Shown here one piece after another: positions 1 to 5,476 of a stretch of DNA of 9,567 bases (positions within the stretch are counted from its first letter, which is position 1; each line of letters begins with the position of its first letter). The position numbers were made by a program, and so were the translations under genes. Where the stretch lies: the NCBI GenBank assembly GCA_002347985.1, contig DDYM01000010.1, forward strand, positions 13,030 through 22,596. Direction: 5' to 3'. A model generated the notes under the pieces. The model made no database searches and was not told the DNA's origin. It saw only the letters and a program-made list of their open reading frames with translations. This DNA comes from Bacteroidetes bacterium UBA2234. GTDB taxonomy: Bacteria; Bacteroidota; Bacteroidia; NS11-12g; UBA955.

Positions 1-2666
1 TCATAGGAGAACATTTTGGACTTATAGAGACCCGAACCATCGTCGAACAAAGGGCTTTTCCAAACCCCTCTTCCATAGGTGCTGATGTAAATAAAACTAT
101 AGTCTCTTCCTTTGGGCGAATGATAAATATCAATGTCCGTAATATCCATCCACAAGGGCAGCTCATTTGAAAACTCATCGGTGAGCGCCGAAATCGGATT
201 ATAATAATACATGGCTCTATCGGTTCCGATGTACAAACCCGTGGGCGATGAACTTGAATCGGCTTTCAAAGTATTAATAACGCCATAATTGATACCCGCC
301 TTCACGTTGATTGTGGTTAAGGGCGTGGTTGACCAACTACTGCCATTATTGGTACTTTGATAAATTGCTGTAGTACTAGCACCATAAATTTTATTTGTGT
401 CTTTTGGATCAACTTCCAAGGTTCGCAAGGTAAAATTGGTGGGTGTAATATCAACAAATGTAGGATTTGAAGCCTCTGCATTTCTGCACATAAAAACTCT
501 GCCATCTCCTCGAATGACGTACAAATGTCGTTTGTTCGAAATACTACTTTTTATCTCCCTCACATTCCCTGTCCACCCTGTGGTTAACTTAGTCCACACA
601 ATCTTACTCTGAGACTTCACACTATCGCATCGCCAAAGATTATTGTAACCCGCGAACATGCGATTGGGATTTCCTTCTTGTAAAACAAATGGGGTTAACC
701 ATCCACCGCCTTCTGTAATTCCATTGACACCGTTTGCCGCAATTGTAGTTATCTGATTTCGCTCAATTGCACGATAGATATCTCCAAAAACATAGGACCC
801 ATACACATATCGTTCATCCTTTGGATCCACAGCACAATCCATCCCATCACCACCATAATAAGTAAATACCTCTCCGTTATCGTGCTGCATCGATCCATTG
901 TCTTGATACCCATGCGCACCCAAATCGTCTGTTGACTGAGCCACAGCCAATCGGTATATCTGAGAATTCTGAATACCATTGGTAATATTCACCCAATTCT
1001 GACCGCCATTTTTCGAATAATAAACCCCGCCGTCATTGCCCGCGAATAAGGTCCTTCCTGTGTTATTGAATTCACCGATGTGCTGATCTGCGTGAATATC
1101 ATCGGCACCCCCTGCCCCTACCCAATGCCCGCAAATTTTAAAAGTGACACCCGCGTCTGTTGATTTCCATATATTGATTCCATGCACATATACTGTTTTG
1201 GCGTTGAACGGATCTGCAGAAATATCTAAATCATACCATGCTTGACCCGAGCCATCGGTCCCCAATTCGCTATATCCCAAAATATTGGAAGGCGTAGTAT
1301 TTTGTTTTACGAAATTGAGTCCACTATCAATAGAGAGATAAAGTCCTTGAAAACGAGACCCCGCGGCCACAAGGAAGTAAACCCGATTGCGATCTGCTTT
1401 TGAAACTGCAATTTGTCCTCTTTGCATCCCCGTGATTGGCAACCCATTGGCAATTTGCACGAACTTATCACCTCCATCAGTACTTCGATAAAAAGCACCA
1501 TTCCCGCTGGCGTAAACAATGCTTGGATTGTAAGGATGATAAACCAAATCCGTAAAATTGGCCGTTGTTGCACCGGGGAGAATCGAGGGGGTCCAATCTT
1601 TACCTGAATTGATAGACTTTGAAATTCCCAAATTATTTGCAGCAAGCAGCACTGCCGAATTTTTTGGGTGCATCACCAATCGATTTACGGGATAATTCCC
1701 AAAACCTGTATTGCGAGAAACAAAAGTTTTCCCTCCATCGGACGACATCAACACTCCATATCCTGGGGCATCCCCAGCATCCCGGTCGCCAGTACCAATG
1801 TACATCGTATCTGGATTTACATATGACACAACCATGGAACTAGCCCCGATTGTCAAAAAGGGATTTGAAGGAGTTGTTGCTGTTGATTTAGCGCCATTCC
1901 CCGCGCCCCACAAGAGACTCCAATTGGCACCATAATCAGTGGTTTTCCATACACCACCTTGAGGGGCCATTGCGAAAATTGTATTGGTATCGGTAGGATG
2001 AAAGGCAATTCCATTGATTCGACCGGTTCCCGTGGGCTGTGATGTTTGATTGTAGGGATGTTTTATGGGCCCCACCGCCGACCACCTACCGGCGGTGGGG
2101 CACCAAGTGGCGGGCGCCACCGGCTTTCCACCATTCAGACCATTCACAGACTTGCCCCCGGTGGGCCCGCCACTTCCCGAACTGCTTCCACTTGATCTAG
2201 AACCACTTCCCCCAGAACTCCCAGACCCTGTACTAGAACCCGAGGAACCAGACCCAGAACCCGAGGACGTCCCTCCACTCACTACGTTTCCTGCCAATTC
2301 ATCTATTACTCCAAAATTCCAATCCACATAACCCTCACTATCTAAGTGATTTATCACCCGATATTCCCATCGCTTGAATACTTTATAACCCTGACCTTTG
2401 TAAGGAACAACTCCCCCAAAGTGTTTCTCAAAAGCGCGCTTTACTTCATAATAATTGGGCCGGGGCGACAGCATCAATTGCACCCATTTGACCGTTGTGT
2501 CCACCAATGGCATCTCCATTGGCACCTTTAAATTGGCAGTACTGTTGCCCAACGAAGGGGTTTGTGAAAACAGTTGATTCGCCGAGAAAAAACTCATCGC
2601 CAGAGCGACAAAAAGATATCGCAACAAATGCCCTGAACTCTTTAAATTCATAACCAGACCCTTCAT
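1..2666 (-). CDS. Secreted BNR/sortilin-type beta-propeller protein, C-terminus beyond window
   Basis: The frame stays open for 888 codons from ATG 2666 to the left edge, so the C-terminus is missing. Residues 1-35 form a signal peptide (basic n-region, hydrophobic LLRYLFVALAMSFF, end near LFSQ). Residues ~36-128 form a small N-terminal module with the pattern NYYEVKRAFEKHF and YKVFKRWEY. A Ser/Gly-rich linker follows at 130-167. The propeller starts near 200 (GTGRINGIAFHP). Eight Asp-box-like motifs (S/T-x-D/N-x-G-x-x-W/F) begin at residues 242, 308, 351, 395, 445, 502, 551 and 771. GNDGGVYYS, a GxQDNGS-like segment (GYQDNGSMQ) and a closing TYGRGVW (863-869) are typical of VPS10/sortilin-like propellers. 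In Bacteroidota such proteins usually end in adhesive domains and a type IX secretion signal; that end is not visible here. A second in-frame ATG at 2651 would also leave a good signal peptide. Role is probably surface adhesion or binding; no catalytic residues were recognised. Confidence 0.88.
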   Translation of the reverse strand, partial: MKGLVMNLKSSGHLLRYLFVALAMSFFSANQLFSQTPSLGNSTANLKVPMEMPLVDTTVKWVQLMLSPRPNYYEVKRAFEKHFGGVVPYKGQGYKVFKRWEYRVINHLDSEGYVDWNFGVIDELAGNVVSGGTSSGSGSGSSGSSTGSGSSGGSGSRSSGSSSGSGGPTGGKSVNGLNGGKPVAPATWCPTAGRWSAVGPIKHPYNQTSQPTGTGRINGIAFHPTDTNTIFAMAPQGGVWKTTDYGANWSLLWGAGNGAKSTATTPSNPFLTIGASSMVVSYVNPDTMYIGTGDRDAGDAPGYGVLMSSDGGKTFVSRNTGFGNYPVNRLVMHPKNSAVLLAANNLGISKSINSGKDWTPSILPGATTANFTDLVYHPYNPSIVYASGNGAFYRSTDGGDKFVQIANGLPITGMQRGQIAVSKADRNRVYFLVAAGSRFQGLYLSIDSGLNFVKQNTTPSNILGYSELGTDGSGQAWYDLDISADPFNAKTVYVHGINIWKSTDAGVTFKICGHWVGAGGADDIHADQHIGEFNNTGRTLFAGNDGGVYYSKNGGQNWVNITNGIQNSQIYRLAVAQSTDDLGAHGYQDNGSMQHDNGEVFTYYGGDGMDCAVDPKDERYVYGSYVFGDIYRAIERNQITTIAANGVNGITEGGGWLTPFVLQEGNPNRMFAGYNNLWRCDSVKSQSKIVWTKLTTGWTGNVREIKSSISNKRHLYVIRGDGRVFMCRNAEASNPTFVDITPTNFTLRTLEVDPKDTNKIYGASTTAIYQSTNNGSSWSTTPLTTINVKAGINYGVINTLKADSSSSPTGLYIGTDRAMYYYNPISALTDEFSNELPLWMDITDIDIYHSPKGRDYSFIYISTYGRGVWKSPLFDDGSGLYKSKMFSY
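2069..2101. repeat. Perfect 12-bp GC-rich inverted repeat inside CDS
   Basis: The arms GCCCCACCGCCG (2069-2080) and CGGCGGTGGGGC (2090-2101) are exact reverse complements around a 9-base loop. The sequence lies within codons 189-200 of the propeller protein (CPTAGRWSAVGP), where the surrounding gene is AT-rich. It would form a very stable hairpin in DNA or mRNA. There is no T-run and the reading frame continues, so it is not an ordinary terminator. Confidence 0.85.
2105..2175. repeat. Imperfect 18/19-base GC-rich inverted repeat inside CDS
   Basis: The segment AAGTGGCGGGCGCCACCGG (2105-2123) reappears in reverse complement at 2158-2175, differing only by one missing G, across a 34-base spacer. 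The left arm itself contains a short hairpin (GTGGCG-GG-CGCCAC, 2107-2120). It lies 3 bases from the neighbouring 12-bp palindrome, and together they form a GC-rich island of about 107 bp covering residues 165-200 of the propeller protein, length-compatible with the frame. Confidence 0.8.
2166..2279 (-). repeat. Ser/Gly-rich low-complexity linker coding repeat
   Basis: Codons 130-167 of the propeller protein are almost entirely Ser and Gly (units like GSGSGSSGSS), with single Thr and Arg residues. The DNA is a degenerate GGT-TCT/GGG-TCT/AGT-GGA repeat. It separates the short N-terminal module from the propeller and probably acts as a flexible spacer. On the opposite strand it reads as a Pro/Glu/Leu-rich pseudo-ORF, which is an artefact of the repeat. 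Confidence 0.8.
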
Positions 2667-2674
2667 TAATTTCG

Positions 2675-2682
2675 TAAAAATA
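2675..2682 (-). promoter_or_regulatory. Possible weak -7 box for the propeller gene
   Basis: On the minus strand TATTTTTA ends 8 bases before the ATG at 2666. It matches the Bacteroidota -7 consensus TAnnTTTG except for the last base. No TTG is visible at the expected -33 distance. The gene may instead be read through from the serine hydrolase gene 52 bases upstream. Confidence 0.3.
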
Positions 2683-2693
2683 GGAATTTTCGG

Positions 2694-2719
2694 ACTGAAT
2701 TCTATTACCTAGAATCAGT
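2694..2719 (-). terminator. Hairpin directly after the serine hydrolase stop, weak terminator candidate
   Basis: On the minus strand ACTGATTCTA and TAGAATTCAGT pair as a 10-bp stem with a one-base bulge around the 5-base loop GGTAA, starting at the stop codon itself. The stem is AT-rich and no immediate T-run follows (TCCGAAAATTCC, then TATTTTT further on). It could attenuate or protect the 3' end rather than terminate fully. Confidence 0.35.
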
Positions 2720-3831
2720 TACTTCAGCAGTCCCACCATGTCGATAGTTCTTAAAAACGGACCTTGCACGTTATTCGTGAGAACTACAAAACACTTATCC
2801 TCATCCAAACATCGCCAATAATACGTTCTAAAACCTTTCCACCAACCGTTGTGAAAACTCCATTTCTGACCGTTGATCCATTTCACCCTCCAACCATTGG
2901 CATAAAACGCATCGGCACTCACCACCGTTTGAGGTGTTACCATTTGATTTTTTATATCCGAATGCAGCAAATAATCCGTTCTCAGCATTTGGTCCAGCGC
3001 CAACATTTCAAAAACATTGGAATAGACACCTTTGTCGCCCATCGCACCGTTATAAATATTATCAGCGAAGACATGCTTTTTGTCGTACCCCTGCACCGTG
3101 TAATTCACCAAACCCAAACTGTCAAAATTGCATAAATGGGAATACTTCATCCCACTTGGATTCATGATTCGATCCTTTACAAACTCCCTAAAATCAACGC
3201 CAGTTTGTCGTTCCACAATCAGCGCTAGCAAAGCATAATTGCTGTTACAGTAATCATATCTTCCCGGTTTTGCAAAATGATTTATTGGTTGCGCATTTAA
3301 CAGTTGCACCACATCCTCATTGGTTAAATGGGCCTTGGGATCTTCCCAAGCTTTCATATTGAAATAAAAATAATCAGGCAATCCACTGCTATGGCTCATG
3401 AGATTTTGCAAACTCAAATTCCTGCGCGTCAATTCTGGGATGTACCAATGAACACTATCCGATAACTTCAAATACCCATCTTGAACCAACATCATCATTG
3501 CTGTTCCGGTGAAGGTCTTTGAAACACTGGCCAACTGAAACAAATCTGCCGGTTTTAAAGAATCCAACTGCGAAAAAGTGGCATACCCCATCGCCCCAAA
3601 ACACAGACTATCATTCTTATGAAACAAATAAGTTCCATTAAAAATCCCATAGCGATACATTCTGCGAAAAAAACTATCTATCTGAAACTCAGTGGTATCG
3701 CTAAACTGGACGTATCCCGATAAATCGTAGGGGTTAATTCGAGGTTTTTTGGGAGGTTCGGGAACATTACGAAATGCGGCCAATGCAAATAGCAGCAGCA
3801 ACAAACCCATAACATTCCTCAAAAATCGCAT
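2719..3831 (-). CDS. Serine hydrolase, class C beta-lactamase / PBP4* family
   Basis: This 370-residue protein belongs to the Beta-lactamase (PF00144-type) fold of serine hydrolases, which includes esterases, D-aminopeptidases and DD-peptidases. All signature elements are visible. S102-V-S-K105 is the SxxK box with Ser102 as nucleophile. LMSHSSGLPDY lies at 144-154. Y194-C195-N196 is the YxN box in the context YCNSNYALLALI. GDKGVYSN lies at 265-272. HNG at 327-329 takes the place of the KTG/HTG box. The N-terminus (MRFLRNVMGLLLLLFALAAF) is a signal peptide or membrane anchor, so the enzyme should act in the periplasm or at the outer face. There is no lipobox Cys. ATG 3831 is chosen because it keeps the basic n-region; ATG 3810 would lose it. 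The gene sits 90 bases after queE with its own likely -7 box. The substrate cannot be told from sequence. Confidence 0.9.
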   Translation of the reverse strand: MRFLRNVMGLLLLLFALAAFRNVPEPPKKPRINPYDLSGYVQFSDTTEFQIDSFFRRMYRYGIFNGTYLFHKNDSLCFGAMGYATFSQLDSLKPADLFQLASVSKTFTGTAMMMLVQDGYLKLSDSVHWYIPELTRRNLSLQNLMSHSSGLPDYFYFNMKAWEDPKAHLTNEDVVQLLNAQPINHFAKPGRYDYCNSNYALLALIVERQTGVDFREFVKDRIMNPSGMKYSHLCNFDSLGLVNYTVQGYDKKHVFADNIYNGAMGDKGVYSNVFEMLALDQMLRTDYLLHSDIKNQMVTPQTVVSADAFYANGWRVKWINGQKWSFHNGWWKGFRTYYWRCLDEDKCFVVLTNNVQGPFLRTIDMVGLLK

Positions 3832-3836
3832 ATTTA

Positions 3837-3868
3837 CAAAATTACACAGACAGCCTTCGCTGTTCCAA
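3837..3868 (-). promoter_or_regulatory. Likely Bacteroidota-type promoter of the serine hydrolase gene
   Basis: On the minus strand TAATTTTG (3844-3837) is a perfect TAnnTTTG -7 box. A TTG at 3868-3866 lies 21 bases upstream, slightly more than the usual spacing of about 19. Only 5 bases separate the box from the ATG at 3831, so the transcript would be leaderless or nearly so unless translation starts at the internal ATG 3810. Confidence 0.5.
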
Positions 3869-3921
3869 TTACAACAAACGCAAGTTACTCACCCACAATT
3901 GGAGTGTCCTTTCAATTGAAT

Positions 3922-4521
3922 TTATGGCACATTTATCACCTTATGTGTTTGGATACAAATCCTCCAACGGGGATTTTCCTTCACATAATCGATGATTTTA
4001 GGCATCATTTTCTCCCGCTTATCCCACTCAGGCTGAAGCAACAAGGCACAATCTACTGAGCATGTCTCTGCCCACTTTTCGGCCCATTCAAAGTCGGAGT
4101 CGTTAAAGACAATCACCTTCAACTCATTGGCCCTGTTCATTTCACTGGGCTGGGGCTGCTTGAATTTCTTCGGTGAAATACAAACCCAATCGTAGTTCCC
4201 TTGCAAGGCATAGGCCGCCGATGTTTCAACGTGTACCCGATAACCCGCCTCATGCAATGCATCAACCAATGGATTACAATCATACATTGCCGGTTCACCT
4301 CCGGTAATCACAACGAATTGAGCTGCCGTGGATTTTACCCAATCACAAATTTCGGTTGAAGAGTGCATCGGAAAACCTTCGGTAGGCCAACTCTCTTTTA
4401 CATCGCACCAAACACAACCCACGTCACATCCTGCCAATCGAACGAAATACGCTGGCTTCCCCGCATGAACACCTTCACCCTGGATGGTGTAAAAATGCTC
4501 CATCACAGGAAATTGCATCAT
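3922..4521 (-). CDS. queE: 7-carboxy-7-deazaguanine synthase QueE (radical SAM)
   Basis: QueE converts 6-carboxy-5,6,7,8-tetrahydropterin to 7-carboxy-7-deazaguanine, a cytoplasmic step toward preQ0 and the tRNA nucleoside queuosine. In the 199-residue product C32-DVG-C36-VW-C39 is the CX3CX2C motif that ligates the radical-SAM 4Fe-4S cluster. It is preceded by the typical QueE start (FYTIQGEGVHAGKPAYFVRLAG). TGGEP at 73-77 is the SAM-contacting glycine motif. The length fits the short Bacteroidota QueE form. The start overlaps the folD stop as ATGA (4 bases), which implies translational coupling; a second ATG follows at once and could serve instead. No queC, queD or queF is in the window. 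Confidence 0.92.
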   Translation of the reverse strand: MMQFPVMEHFYTIQGEGVHAGKPAYFVRLAGCDVGCVWCDVKESWPTEGFPMHSSTEICDWVKSTAAQFVVITGGEPAMYDCNPLVDALHEAGYRVHVETSAAYALQGNYDWVCISPKKFKQPQPSEMNRANELKVIVFNDSDFEWAEKWAETCSVDCALLLQPEWDKREKMMPKIIDYVKENPRWRICIQTHKVINVP

Positions 4522-5402
4522 GCAAATTTCGCTTTGTACACCTCTAATGTATTCATCATCAGACCAGTAATCGTCATTGGTCCAACACCCTTCGGCACCG
4601 GAGTGATCGCGCTTACCTTATCTAAAACAGCGTCGTAATCCACATCACCGCGCAATCTCCAACCACTTTTACGACTTGCATCATCAACACGCGTGGTTCC
4701 CACATCAATTATCACGGCACCCTCTTTCACCATATCGGCAGTTACAAAACCTGGCTTACCCAAAGCCACAACCAAAATATCTGCCATGCGTGTGAACGAT
4801 GCCAAATCCTTGGTACGACTGTGACAAAGTGTTACCGTAGCATTTCCATAAGGAGCGGCGGCGGACAGCAGCATACTCATCGGACGTCCAACAATATTGC
4901 TTCTTCCAACCACAACCACGTGCTTACCCGATGCATCAATTCCATAATGCTTCATTAACAAGGTAATTCCATAAGGAGTTGCTGGCTTCACACCCGTCTC
5001 ATCGCCTTTGGCCAATTTCCCCATATTGATATCATGAAACCCGTCCACATCTTTGCCTGGTAAAATCGCTTGGGTTACTTTTTCCTCAGAAATATGTTTT
5101 GGCAATGGCAATTGAACGATTAACCCATCTATGGTTTCGTCTACATTGATCTTTTCGATTTCGGCCATCAATTCCGCTTCAGTGATATCGGCAGCGAAAC
5201 GACGTACATCACCTGCAAAACCGACCTCATCACATGCGGTTTTCTTTGCACCCACATAGGTCTGACTCGCTCCGTCTTCACCCACCAAAATCGCTACAAG
5301 TCCGGGAGGACGATTGCCTTTTGCAACGCTTGATTTCACCGCTTCGGCGATTTCTGTTCTAATAGAGGCGGCAGCAATGCTACCATCGAGAATTATGGCC
5401 AT
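4518..5402 (-). CDS. folD: Bifunctional methylenetetrahydrofolate dehydrogenase / methenyltetrahydrofolate cyclohydrolase FolD
   Basis: FolD interconverts 5,10-methylene-THF, 5,10-methenyl-THF and 10-formyl-THF using NADP, supplying one-carbon units for purines and formyl-Met-tRNA. The 294-residue product is full length for the family. Visible signatures are SQTYVGAKKTACDEVG, with catalytic Lys53 and Tyr49; QLPLP (97-101); KDVDGFH (117-123); KPATPYG (139-145); the cofactor-binding GRSNIVGRP (166-174); and PVPKGVGPMTITGLM near the C-terminus. The frame is open further upstream to an ATG at 5438, but homologues begin at M-A-I-I-L-D-G, and a -7 box lies between the two ATGs. ATG 5402 is therefore preferred. 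It follows mutS2 by 74 bases and overlaps queE by 4. Confidence 0.95.
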   Translation of the reverse strand: MAIILDGSIAAASIRTEIAEAVKSSVAKGNRPPGLVAILVGEDGASQTYVGAKKTACDEVGFAGDVRRFAADITEAELMAEIEKINVDETIDGLIVQLPLPKHISEEKVTQAILPGKDVDGFHDINMGKLAKGDETGVKPATPYGITLLMKHYGIDASGKHVVVVGRSNIVGRPMSMLLSAAAPYGNATVTLCHSRTKDLASFTRMADILVVALGKPGFVTADMVKEGAVIIDVGTTRVDDASRKSGWRLRGDVDYDAVLDKVSAITPVPKGVGPMTITGLMMNTLEVYKAKFA

Positions 5403-5409
5403 AGTTTTA

Positions 5410-5417
5410 CAAAAATA
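5410..5417 (-). promoter_or_regulatory. -7 box for folD-queE
   Basis: On the minus strand TATTTTTG is a perfect TAnnTTTG box ending 7 bases before the folD ATG at 5402. The nearest upstream TTG of fitting order is 22 bases away (5442-5440), so the -33 element is uncertain. The position supports ATG 5402 over the upstream ATG 5438 and suggests that folD-queE can be transcribed separately from mutS2. Confidence 0.45.
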
Positions 5418-5476
5418 CTCGCTATCCACCAAAGTCACTCAACCCTAGGCAGAAAATACAAAAGAGAAAAAATGTT

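Noticed and set aside
749..1645. Minus-strand open frames at 749-979 and 1307-1645
   Set aside because: They lie in a different frame inside the uninterrupted propeller gene, which carries eight Asp-box motifs and a continuous 888-codon frame.
2065..2331. Plus-strand Pro/Glu/Leu-rich open frame of 88 codons
   Set aside because: It is the exact antisense of the Ser/Gly linker and GC-rich palindromes of the propeller gene; its composition is a by-product of the GGN/TCN repeat.
3911..3920. Perfect 10-bp palindrome TTCAATTGAA just after the queE stop
   Set aside because: It is AT-rich with no loop and no T-run, and a palindrome this short is expected by chance; not a convincing terminator or operator.
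5403..5438. Upstream ATG extending FolD by 12 residues
   Set aside because: The extension has no family counterpart and crosses a perfect -7 box; homologues begin at the equivalent of ATG 5402.
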